Shown here in pieces: positions 16,596-22,541 of a DNA stretch of 22,541 bases (position 1 is its first letter; each line of letters opens with the position of its first letter). The translations under genes were made by a program, and so were the position numbers. The stretch is from assembly GCA_900546515.1 (NCBI GenBank), contig URDG01000041.1, forward strand, positions 1 to 22,541. The letters run 5' to 3'. The notes under the pieces were generated by a model. That model was not told the origin of the DNA. It was given only the letters and a program-made list of their open reading frames with translations, and did not search any database. Source of the stretch: an uncultured Eubacteriales bacterium. Lineage in GTDB: Bacteria > Bacillota > Clostridia > Oscillospirales > Oscillospiraceae.

Positions 16596-16642
16596 AGAGC
16601 CCCGCTGCCGGTCACGATCCCGGCGGCGGGGCTCTATATTTT
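16596..16642 (+). terminator. Rho-independent terminator of glpK
   Basis: Arms AGAGCCCCGCTGCCGG (16596-16611) and CCGGCGGCGGGGCTCT (16620-16635) pair over 16 bp with one G-U, eight-base loop, followed by ATATTTT. Confidence 0.88.
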
Positions 16643-16723
16643 GCCCGTGAAAAAATTTCCGGCAGCCGTTACGGGCCTTTTTAAATATAGTTTACAAATG
16701 AAGTATGCAAACGGGAAAAACTG

Positions 16724-16732
16724 TGTTATAAT
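16724..16732 (+). promoter_or_regulatory. Extended -10 promoter for the serine hydrolase operon
   Basis: TG-T-TATAAT is a perfect extended -10. The -35 position (16704-16709, TATGCA) is poor, as is common for extended -10 promoters. The ATG is 42 bases downstream, and the glpK terminator lies about 90 bases upstream. Confidence 0.6.
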
Positions 16733-16774
16733 TACTTTTAACGCATATAAAAAGCTTTAAGGGAGAATTCAGAG

Positions 16775-17962
16775 ATGAAGAAGCCTTTCAGAATATTCCT
16801 CTCGCTGCTGCTTGCCGCATCGGTATGCGTTTCTCTGCCGTGCGCCGCATTTGCCGATGGACAGGATACCGCGCAGAGCGCAGGGAACGGCGAAGAGACC
16901 GCGGAACCGGAGATGACCATATTTGACCCGGATGAGCTGCAGTCGATGGTAGACAGCTTTATTCAGGAGTATTCCGGATACGGCGTGAAGGCGGACAATA
17001 TAAGCTTTGCCTATACATATCTCGCCACGGGGGAGACTTGGTTTTATAATCCGGACACATGGTATTACAGCGCCAGTATGTACAAGGTGCCGCTGATGAT
17101 GATCCTTGCGGAAAAGGAGGCCAACGGCGAGCTGACGCAGGAGTCTGACGTGAAGGGGCTTACGCTCGCCTATGCGGAGGAGAGCATACTTGTCTATTCC
17201 AACAACGATTATGCGCACCTTATGCTCAATTACCTGGGCACGGATAAGGAAGCGCGCGAGATGTACAAGCAGTTTTCGTCTCTGCCGGACGATTACTATG
17301 ACCCTGACTTTATAGACTACAGCTATTTTACGGTCCGCTTCATGAACGACGTTATGACAACGCTCTATAATGCGCCGGAGCGCTTCCCGCATATTATCGA
17401 CTGCCTCAAGCGCGCCCAGCCCACGGACTATTTTCACCTCTATATTGACCCTGAACTTGAGGTCGCCCAGAAATACGGCAGCTATAAGGAGTTCAACAAC
17501 ACAAGCGGCATAATCTATACGCCGAACCCGGTCATACTCACCGTCATGACAAGCGATCTTGCGCGGGCAGAGCTGGTGATAGGCGAGGCGGCGAAAATGT
17601 TCGTCGATTATACATATACGCTTGACGGCAAGCTGAACAGCTATAAGGAAGAAAAAGCGCGGGCCGAAGAAGAGGCAAAACAGAAGGCCGCTGAGGAAGC
17701 CGCGGCTCAGGCCGAGGAGGAAGCGAGACTCGCAAAGGAGGCCGAGGAAAAGGCGGCGGCGGAAGAGGCCGCGCGTCAGGCTGAGCTTGCCGCACAGCAG
17801 GAAGCCGAGGAGCGCGCCGCGCTCATGGAGAAGATCAAGGCTGCGGCGATAGTGCTGTGTGTGGCCGCGGCTGCGGTCGTGATCATCGTGCCTGTGATAA
17901 AGGGCAGGCGCAAAACCGGAACCGCAGGCCGTTCAGGCGGCGGATACACGCCCAGACATTGA
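16775..17962 (+). CDS. Secreted serine hydrolase (class A beta-lactamase-like) with coiled-coil stalk and C-terminal membrane anchor
   Basis: 395 residues. An N-terminal signal peptide ends near A-F-A-D (about 28). The catalytic domain (about 45-290) has S-M-Y-K (Ser101, Lys104) as the S-x-x-K motif, Y-S-N-N-D (Ser142-Asn144) at the S-D-N position, and K-Y-G (233-235) at the K-T-G position, followed by N-T-S-G-I-I-Y-T-P-N-P. A TolA-like Ala/Glu/Lys-rich coiled coil (about 290-350) follows, then one membrane helix (about 352-372) and a short basic tail ending T-P-R-H. The catalytic domain should sit outside the membrane on a rigid stalk. S-N-N and K-Y-G instead of S-D-N and K-T-G make true beta-lactam hydrolysis doubtful; a peptidase or peptidoglycan-related role is possible. 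AAGGGAG at 16759-16765 supports the start. The next gene begins 16 bases after its stop, so they share an operon. Confidence 0.85.
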   Translation: MKKPFRIFLSLLLAASVCVSLPCAAFADGQDTAQSAGNGEETAEPEMTIFDPDELQSMVDSFIQEYSGYGVKADNISFAYTYLATGETWFYNPDTWYYSASMYKVPLMMILAEKEANGELTQESDVKGLTLAYAEESILVYSNNDYAHLMLNYLGTDKEAREMYKQFSSLPDDYYDPDFIDYSYFTVRFMNDVMTTLYNAPERFPHIIDCLKRAQPTDYFHLYIDPELEVAQKYGSYKEFNNTSGIIYTPNPVILTVMTSDLARAELVIGEAAKMFVDYTYTLDGKLNSYKEEKARAEEEAKQKAAEEAAAQAEEEARLAKEAEEKAAAEEAARQAELAAQQEAEERAALMEKIKAAAIVLCVAAAAVVIIVPVIKGRRKTGTAGRSGGGYTPRH

Positions 17963-17978
17963 CTTTAAGGTGGAACGC

Positions 17979-18782
17979 ATGAAAAAAAGACTGATATGCA
18001 TACTGCTCGTGCTGTGCATGGCGCTGTCACTGTGCGCCTGCGGCGGCACGACCTACGGTGTGAAAACGTTGGAAACACTTGTGGAGCAGGAGTATTCTCT
18101 GGCTTTCCGCAATGACGACCCGATCTATTACTACGTGACCGCGGCGATAGAAACTCTTGCGGCTGAGGGCAAGGTGGATGAGCTCGCGTCAAAGTGGTTC
18201 GGCGACAGAATTATAAACTTCACCAAGCGCGCCGACGCGCTCAGTGAGCTTACGCCGCCCGTGGCGCAGGATTTTATAATAGGCCTCGACGTCAATTCCT
18301 TCCCGATGGCCTATATCTCGAACGGCGAATACTGGGGCTTTGACGTTGAGCTGGCAATCGCCGTGTGCGACAGGCTCGGCTGGACGCTGAAGATGCAGTC
18401 GATTGAGAAGGAAAATGTATATATAGAGCTCACCTCCGGCAATATCGACTGCGCGTGGGGAGGCATAGCGCTCGACCAGCAGGAGATCGACAGCGGTAAG
18501 TACACGCAGTATGGGCCGTATGTACATAATGATATTGTGGTTGCGGCGAGAAACGGGTCTACTATCTGGAACAAACTCCGCCTCGGCGGCAAAAATATGG
18601 CGATGTGCTCCACGCCGGAGGCTATGGATGCGCTCAACACCGACCCCAAGCTTGCAAAGCGCCTCGGCCAGATAACACGTCTTGCCGGAGGTACGACGGA
18701 ATGCTTCCAGTATCTCTATGCGGGCAAGTGCGACGTTGTTCTTACCGACAGCACAGCGCTGTATTACTTTAACTGTCATTGA
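17979..18782 (+). CDS. Lipoprotein, family-3 solute-binding protein with apparently permuted domain order
   Basis: 267 residues from the ATG at 17979 (AAGGTGG five bases before; the GTG at 17970 lies within that site). A signal peptide ends with L-C-A-C, giving lipidated Cys21. Residues 36-76 (E-Y-S-L-A-F-R-N-D-D ... K-V-D-E-L-A-S-K-W-F-G-D) match the segment that normally ENDS family-3 binding proteins. Residues 99-267 then match the normal start and middle: F-I-I-G-L-D, G-E-Y-W-G-F-D-V-E-L-A, G-N-I-D-C-A-W-G-G-I-A and, at the very end, A-G-K-C-D-V-V-L-T-D-S-T-A. The order is therefore rotated relative to the ordinary binding protein at 19007. The Arg that binds the ligand carboxylate in the usual E-R-x-x-x-x-x-F-S motif is absent (D-S-G-K-Y here). 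It is cotranscribed with the serine hydrolase; no permease follows in that operon. Ligand is unknown. An alternative is a relic of a tandem duplication. Confidence 0.8.
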   Translation: MKKRLICILLVLCMALSLCACGGTTYGVKTLETLVEQEYSLAFRNDDPIYYYVTAAIETLAAEGKVDELASKWFGDRIINFTKRADALSELTPPVAQDFIIGLDVNSFPMAYISNGEYWGFDVELAIAVCDRLGWTLKMQSIEKENVYIELTSGNIDCAWGGIALDQQEIDSGKYTQYGPYVHNDIVVAARNGSTIWNKLRLGGKNMAMCSTPEAMDALNTDPKLAKRLGQITRLAGGTTECFQYLYAGKCDVVLTDSTALYYFNCH

Positions 18783-18814
18783 TGCATAAATTCAATATAT
18801 AGAATAAGAATATA

Positions 18815-18860
18815 CAGGCCATTCAGGCTGCTCAGGCGGTTTGAATGGCCTGATTTTATT
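18815..18860 (+). terminator. Rho-independent terminator of the serine hydrolase/permuted SBP operon
   Basis: CAGGCCATTCA (18815-18825) and TGAATGGCCTG (18842-18852) pair perfectly over 11 bp, followed by ATTTTATTATATTT. The 16-base loop is long. Confidence 0.8.
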
Positions 18861-18914
18861 ATATTTATACAACTGATGCGGATAAACATACATAAGGTCT
18901 GTAATTTGTACCAA

Positions 18915-18943
18915 TTTACAAAAACCAAAACACGATGTATAAT
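18915..18943 (+). promoter_or_regulatory. Near-consensus promoter of the amino-acid ABC transporter operon
   Basis: TTTACA (18915-18920), a 17-base spacer and TATAAT (18938-18943). An inverted repeat TTTGTA-N6-TACAAA (18905-18922) overlaps the -35 box and could be an operator. The expected transcript starts near 18950, leaving a leader of about 55 bases before the ATG at 19007. Confidence 0.75.
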
Positions 18944-18965
18944 TATGCACGCAATCAAGAGAAAG

Positions 18966-18983
18966 CATGCATAACAATGCATG
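18966..18983. repeat. Inverted repeat in the leader of the ABC operon
   Basis: CATGCAT-AACA-ATGCATG is a perfect 7-bp inverted repeat between the expected transcription start and the ribosome binding site. It could be a downstream repressor site or a small RNA hairpin close to the AAAGGAG at 18992-18998. Confidence 0.45.
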
Positions 18984-19006
18984 AAACAGGGAAAGGAGAA
19001 AACAAA

Positions 19007-19870
19007 ATGAAAAAGTTTACAACCATGATATCAATACTTGTTCTCTGCACGATCATGCTCGGCATGCTTACGGGCTGCGGCAGTGCAAAAAGTGAACCTG
19101 CATCCGATGTTGCCGTTCCCGATTGGGTGAACAGCCTGAGCGACGAAGGCGTCGCCGCGGCGAAAGAGATCATCTCCAAGGGCAAGCTCGTGCTTGGCAC
19201 TTCTGCCGACTATGCGCCCTTTGAGTTCCACACCGAGATCAACGGTACCGACACTATCGTCGGCTTTGACGTCTCCATTGCCCAGTATATGGCCGAGCAG
19301 CTCGGCGTTGAGCTTGAGATCGTCGACATGAGCTTTGACAATCTGCTCATCAGTCTCAACAAGGGAGACTTTGATATAGTCCTTGCGGCAATGTCCTCCA
19401 ATGAGGAGCGCGCAAAGGCAGTTGACTTCAGCAGCGAATATTATTTCAGCAACAACGTAATTCTTGTTCAGAAGCAGAACGCGGATAAGTATTCCACCAA
19501 GGAAAGCCTTCAGGGCGTGTCCATGGCGGCTCAGAAGGGCACCGTGTGTGAGAACCGTGCCAAGGAGCTGGCCGGCGAGGCAAGCGTCGTATCTCTTGTA
19601 AAGGTTCAGGATATGGTATCTGAGCTGCTTGCAGGCAAGGTCGAAACCGTGCTCCTTGACAAGCCTGTCGCCTCCGGTTATGTCATAATGCAGGACAGCC
19701 TTGAGATGGTCGACATCGGCCTTGTCGCCGAAGAGGGCATGAGCGTCGCAATGAAGAAGGACAGCGCCGGACTTGGAGAGCTCGTCAATTATCTGCTCTC
19801 TCAGCTGACGGAAGAGCAGCTTGACAGCTGGATGGGCGAAGCTCAGGTCACTGCCGGCGTAGAGGAATAA
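19007..19870 (+). CDS. Amino-acid ABC transporter substrate-binding lipoprotein (family 3)
   Basis: 287 residues. The signal peptide ends L-T-G-C, giving lipidated Cys24. The type-2 binding fold runs in the usual order: K-L-V-L-G-T-S-A-D-Y-A-P-F-E-F, G-F-D-V-S-I-A-Q-Y-M-A, L-N-K-G-D-F-D-I-V-L-A-A-M-S, then E-E-R-A-K-A-V-D-F-S whose Arg is expected to hold the ligand alpha-carboxylate. The lobe-2 end is L-L-A-G-K-V-E-T-V-L-L-D, and the C-terminal helix is E-E-Q-L-D-S-W-M-G. The ATG at 19007 follows AAAGGAG at 18992-18998; the longer frame to 18935 starts ahead of the expected transcript start and is rejected. It delivers substrate to the permease and ATPase downstream. The substrate is probably a polar amino acid; identity is not visible. 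Confidence 0.95.
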   Translation: MKKFTTMISILVLCTIMLGMLTGCGSAKSEPASDVAVPDWVNSLSDEGVAAAKEIISKGKLVLGTSADYAPFEFHTEINGTDTIVGFDVSIAQYMAEQLGVELEIVDMSFDNLLISLNKGDFDIVLAAMSSNEERAKAVDFSSEYYFSNNVILVQKQNADKYSTKESLQGVSMAAQKGTVCENRAKELAGEASVVSLVKVQDMVSELLAGKVETVLLDKPVASGYVIMQDSLEMVDIGLVAEEGMSVAMKKDSAGLGELVNYLLSQLTEEQLDSWMGEAQVTAGVEE

Positions 19871-19878
19871 ATAAAAAT

Positions 19879-19906
19879 GTCAAACAGCGCTTATGCGCTG
19901 TTTGAC
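19879..19906 (+). other. Intercistronic hairpin between binding protein and permease genes
   Basis: GTCAAACAGCGC and GCGCTGTTTGAC form a perfect 12-bp stem around TTAT, eight bases after the SBP stop. No T-run follows. Such elements are known to stabilise the upstream mRNA or attenuate the downstream part, giving more binding protein than permease. An ATG at 19893 sits in the loop and is unlikely to be used. Confidence 0.75.
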
Positions 19907-19931
19907 CGGACTGTTGAGAGGAGAGACAGAC

Positions 19932-20612
19932 TTGGATATCTGGGAAATACTCCGGAACTACTATCAATACTTTTTGCGCGGCACTCAGACGACCATAATT
20001 GTCTCTCTGATAACCGTTCTGTTTGGCTTCATTCTCGGCTGCGTGATAGCGCTGATGAGAATGTCGAAGGCAAAGATACTCAGCGCTTTTGCAAAGCTGT
20101 ATATAACCGTCCTGCGCGGAACGCCGCTGCTTGTCCAGCTGTATATAGTGTACTATCAGCTCGACTTCATCCCCTACCCCAAGATGACGGTGCTCGGCAT
20201 AGCGCTTGAGCGTGCGCTGCCGTGTGCGATAGCGCTGTCGATGAACTCAGCGGCCTACGTTGCCGAGGTCATACGCTCGGGCATACAGGCGGTGGATTAC
20301 GGCCAGACTGAGGCCGCGCGCTCCATCGGCATGACAAAGACGCAGACGATGCTGCACATCGTCATGCCGCAGGCGATAAAGAACATTCTCCCCGCGATCG
20401 GCAACGAGTTTATTACGATGATAAAAGAGACCTCGATCATCCAGTACCTCGGCATCAGCGACCTTATGTACAATAACGGCATAGTCGTTACGGCCACATA
20501 TAATCCTCTGCCGTGCTACTATATCTCCGCAGTGATCTATCTGGCTCTCAATCTCATTACCGGCAAGGGACTGGACATTTTTGAAAGGAAGCTGAAGCGC
20601 AGTGACAGATAA
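19932..20612 (+). CDS. Amino-acid ABC transporter permease (HisM/GlnP type)
   Basis: 226 residues from the TTG at 19932, preceded six bases by AGAGGAGAG; the in-frame ATG at 19893 lies in a hairpin loop. Inner-membrane subunit with about five helices: a first segment R-G-T-Q-T-T-I-I-V-S (family signature), helices through the centre, and the EAA loop E-A-A-R-S-I-G-M-T ... M-P-Q-A-I-K-N-I-L-P that docks on the ATPase. It ends I-F-E-R-K-L-K-R. The last 11 bases overlap the ATPase gene, so they are translationally coupled. It probably works as a homodimer because only one permease gene is present. Confidence 0.94.
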   Translation: MDIWEILRNYYQYFLRGTQTTIIVSLITVLFGFILGCVIALMRMSKAKILSAFAKLYITVLRGTPLLVQLYIVYYQLDFIPYPKMTVLGIALERALPCAIALSMNSAAYVAEVIRSGIQAVDYGQTEAARSIGMTKTQTMLHIVMPQAIKNILPAIGNEFITMIKETSIIQYLGISDLMYNNGIVVTATYNPLPCYYISAVIYLALNLITGKGLDIFERKLKRSDR

Positions 20613-21351
20613 CGGTGTACTTATAGAAACAAAAGACGTCTGCAAGAGCTTCGGCAGCGTCAATGTCCTTAAGGGCATAAGCACGGAGATCAAAAAAGGC
20701 GAGGTCGTCGTGATAATCGGCCCGTCCGGCAGCGGCAAGTCGACGTTTCTCAGATGCCTGAACAGGCTGGAGGAGCCGACGAGCGGGCAGGTGATATTTG
20801 AGGGAAAGGACATCTGCGGCAAAGGACAGGATATAAACGTGCTGCGTCAGAAGATGGGCATGGTGTTCCAGCAGTTCAATCTTTTCAACAACCTCACGGT
20901 CATGGAGAATATCACGATCGGGCCGCGGCTGGTGAAAAAGCAGAGCGAGGAGCAGGCCGAGGCTGCCGCGATGAAGCTTCTTGAGCGCGTGGGTCTTGCC
21001 GACAAGGCGGGTGAATATCCCTCCAAGCTCTCCGGCGGACAGAAGCAGAGGATCGCAATAGTCAGAGCGCTGGCGATGGAGCCGGACGTGATGCTCTTCG
21101 ATGAACCTACCTCGGCGCTCGACCCGGAAATGGTCGGCGAGGTGCTGGAGGTCATGAAGGATCTGGCCAGCACGGGTATCACGATGGTCGTCGTGACGCA
21201 CGAGATGGGCTTTGCAAAAAAGGTCGGCACGAGAGTGCTCTTCATAGACGATGGACAGATACTTGAAGAGGGAACGCCCGAGCAGATATTCGAGCACCCT
21301 CAGAACCCCAGAACACAGAACTTTCTCAACAAAGTACTTAATATTATTTGA
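20602..21351 (+). CDS. Amino-acid ABC transporter ATP-binding protein (GlnQ/HisP type)
   Basis: 249 residues from a GTG start (AAAGGAAG at 20584-20591). It energises the transporter from the cytosolic side. Walker A is G-P-S-G-S-G-K-S-T (40-48), the Q-loop M-V-F-Q-Q-F-N-L-F, the signature L-S-G-G-Q-K-Q-R, Walker B V-M-L-F-D-E-P-T-S-A-L-D-P-E-M, and the switch His V-V-T-H-E-M-G-F. The length and lack of a C-terminal regulatory domain fit the polar amino-acid uptake family. Confidence 0.97.
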   Translation: MTDNGVLIETKDVCKSFGSVNVLKGISTEIKKGEVVVIIGPSGSGKSTFLRCLNRLEEPTSGQVIFEGKDICGKGQDINVLRQKMGMVFQQFNLFNNLTVMENITIGPRLVKKQSEEQAEAAAMKLLERVGLADKAGEYPSKLSGGQKQRIAIVRALAMEPDVMLFDEPTSALDPEMVGEVLEVMKDLASTGITMVVVTHEMGFAKKVGTRVLFIDDGQILEEGTPEQIFEHPQNPRTQNFLNKVLNII

Positions 21352-21369
21352 TATACAGAGGATAGAAAA

Positions 21370-22416
21370 ATGCTTAATTCTTACGAACCGACTTTCATAT
21401 ACCTGCAGGAAGAGGACGCAATAAAGGCTGGCGCAACCGACATGAAAATGACTCTTGCAGCCGTTGAAAAGGTACACAAGCTCATGGCGGAGGGACAGAT
21501 CTACAACCCGCCGAAATCCCACCTCGGCCTGCCGCTCGGCAGCACGAAGCAGACCTGGCAGTCCTTCTTCAACAGCATGCCCTGCTTTATCGGCGGCGAC
21601 GTCAATGTCGGCGGCATGAAGTGGGCGGCAGAGGCAAAGGAAAACGCAAAGGTCCCCGGCATCCCCTACGGCATTGACATCACCATACTCAGCGACCCCA
21701 AGACCGTGCTTCCGTTCTGCGTGCTCAACGGCACGCTGATAACCGCAATGCGCACCGGCGCTACCGCCGGCCTGTTTGCAAAGTACACCGCACCCACCGG
21801 CACCGATACTGTGACATCCATCGGCTGCGGCGTCGTCGGCCGCTGCACCGTTATGGCGATCGCGGAGACCATGCCCGAGGTAAAGAAAATGTATATCGCC
21901 GACCTTGACATGTCCAAGGCGCAGGATATAATCAACGAATACCAGCCCAAATATCCCTGGCTCGAGCTCATCCCCACGACGGACACCAAGGCCGCGGCCG
22001 AAAAGTCTCAGGTCATAATCACTCAGACGACCTCGACCAAGGAGTTTATCGACGAGTCCTGGGTTGTCCCCGGCAAATCGCTTGTTGCAGTTGGCGCGAT
22101 AGAGGTAAAGCCTGAGGTCGTGCTCAAGAGCGACATCGTGGTCGTTGACGAATGGAACCAGATGATAACCAACGAGAGCCGCCCCGTCGCTGTGCTGCAC
22201 CGCGAGGGCAAGATCGAGAAGGAGCAAACCGTCGATCTTACCGATCTGATCCTCGACCCGAAAAAGGGCCGCCAGAACGACGGACAGTTCGTCTATTCCT
22301 CCGCACTGGGTCTCGGCGCGCTGGACATCATGATAAGCTACGAGATGTACCTCAAGGCAAAGGCCGAGGGGATCGGCACCGTGCTCAAGATGTACGACAA
22401 GCCCCTGTGGGAGTAA
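21370..22416 (+). CDS. Ornithine cyclodeaminase / mu-crystallin family protein
   Basis: 348 residues. NAD(P)-dependent family whose members cyclise ornithine to proline, reduce ketimines, or dehydrogenate amino acids. The substrate-side block G-G-M-K-W-A (conserved Lys), L-I-T-A-M-R-T-G-A-T-A-G (conserved Arg) and the Rossmann motif S-I-G-C-G-V-V-G-R are present. Then come I-I-T-Q-T-T-S and a late V-V-V-D-E-W block. Some relatives are named as tyramine oxidase subunit B, so the reaction here cannot be fixed from sequence. It starts 18 bases after the ATPase stop with GAGGA at 21358 and ends before the terminator, so it is the last gene of the transporter operon. Its likely substrate is the imported amino acid or a product of it (inference). 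Confidence 0.88.
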   Translation: MLNSYEPTFIYLQEEDAIKAGATDMKMTLAAVEKVHKLMAEGQIYNPPKSHLGLPLGSTKQTWQSFFNSMPCFIGGDVNVGGMKWAAEAKENAKVPGIPYGIDITILSDPKTVLPFCVLNGTLITAMRTGATAGLFAKYTAPTGTDTVTSIGCGVVGRCTVMAIAETMPEVKKMYIADLDMSKAQDIINEYQPKYPWLELIPTTDTKAAAEKSQVIITQTTSTKEFIDESWVVPGKSLVAVGAIEVKPEVVLKSDIVVVDEWNQMITNESRPVAVLHREGKIEKEQTVDLTDLILDPKKGRQNDGQFVYSSALGLGALDIMISYEMYLKAKAEGIGTVLKMYDKPLWE

Positions 22417-22437
22417 TATTCCATAATACAAAGATTA

Positions 22438-22472
22438 CAGCCTCAGACCGGGAAACCGGTCCGAGGCTGTTG
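22438..22472 (+). terminator. Terminator of the ABC transporter operon
   Basis: CAGCCTCAGACCGG (22438-22451) and CCGGTCCGAGGCTG (22456-22469) form a 14-bp stem with one A-C mismatch and a GAAA (GNRA) tetraloop. The T-tail is short (TT), so termination may be incomplete in this direction. Confidence 0.75.
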
Positions 22473-22522
22473 AGCATGTCAAAGAACCCGTATGCAGCAG
22501 AAGCTACGGGAAGGAAGATACG

Positions 22523-22541
22523 GTGAAAGAAACCCAGGAGG
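22523..22541 (+). CDS. Possible start of the next gene (runs off the window)
   Basis: A GTG at 22523 is preceded five bases by AAGGAAG (22511-22517) and opens V-K-E-T-Q-E to the window edge. It lies just beyond the terminator. Only six codons are visible, so no product can be named, and it may be chance. Confidence 0.3.

Noticed and set aside
17640..17830. Repetitive Ala/Glu codon tract, considered as a DNA repeat array
   Set aside because: It lacks a fixed repeat unit; the low complexity comes from a coiled-coil protein segment.
18935..19006. Upstream ATG at 18935 as the start of the binding protein
   Set aside because: It overlaps the -10 box and would precede the expected transcript start; the ATG at 19007 directly begins a lipoprotein signal peptide after AAAGGAG.
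18944..19006. T-box or amino-acid riboswitch in the ABC operon leader
   Set aside because: The leader is only about 55 bases and holds a single short inverted repeat; there is no T-box motif or antiterminator pair.
22477..22526. Short frame of 16 codons (M-S-K-N-P-Y...) after the last terminator
   Set aside because: No ribosome binding site other than bases inside the terminator stem, and no recognisable product.

Overview
The window is a GC-rich, gene-dense chromosomal segment with every supported gene on the + strand. The block at 1-8179 (end of frr, then uppS, dxr, rseP, ispG, polC) is the Firmicutes-type isoprenoid/site-2-protease/PolC cluster. PolC (the replicative polymerase with an embedded exonuclease), TTG/GTG starts, strong GGAGG-type ribosome binding sites and lipoprotein-type solute-binding proteins all point to a low-outlier, high-GC member of the Clostridia. 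A gut Oscillospirales-like organism would fit, but that placement is inference.

Region 1 (1-8278) runs from the last codons of frr through uppS, dxr, rseP, ispG and polC. It makes undecaprenyl diphosphate and MEP-pathway isoprenoid precursors, a membrane protease and the replicase. The last three genes overlap by ATGA. cdsA, which normally sits between uppS and dxr in this gene order, is absent; a 92-bp gap with a hairpin is in its place. Two stacked hairpins end the operon.

Region 2 (8280-11862) holds two independently promoted genes. The first is a beta-CASP metallo-beta-lactamase-fold RNase-like protein. The second is an unusual membrane protein made of a degenerate kinase C-lobe, an acidic Pro/Glu-rich linker, one membrane segment and a C-type lectin domain. 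It ends in a perfect 17-bp bidirectional terminator.

Region 3 (11884-16640) contains a PocR-sensor/AraC-type regulator, a 230-bp AT-rich regulatory stretch, a membrane-embedded alpha/beta hydrolase with eight extra C-terminal helices, and glycerol kinase. The regulator may control the two downstream genes.

Region 4 (16724-18860) is a two-gene operon. It encodes a secreted class-A-beta-lactamase-like serine hydrolase carried on a coiled-coil stalk with a C-terminal membrane anchor, and a small lipoprotein that reads as a circularly permuted family-3 solute-binding protein. The segment that normally ends that fold follows the signal peptide here. This is the most unusual item in the window.

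Region 5 (18915-22470) is a complete polar amino-acid ABC transporter operon (binding lipoprotein, permease, ATPase) with an ornithine cyclodeaminase/mu-crystallin-family enzyme as its last gene. It has a near-consensus promoter, an inverted repeat in the leader, a perfect 12-bp hairpin between the binding-protein and permease genes, and a GNRA-loop terminator. The last 19 bases may begin another gene.

I saw no tRNA or rRNA gene, CRISPR array, insertion sequence or transposase.
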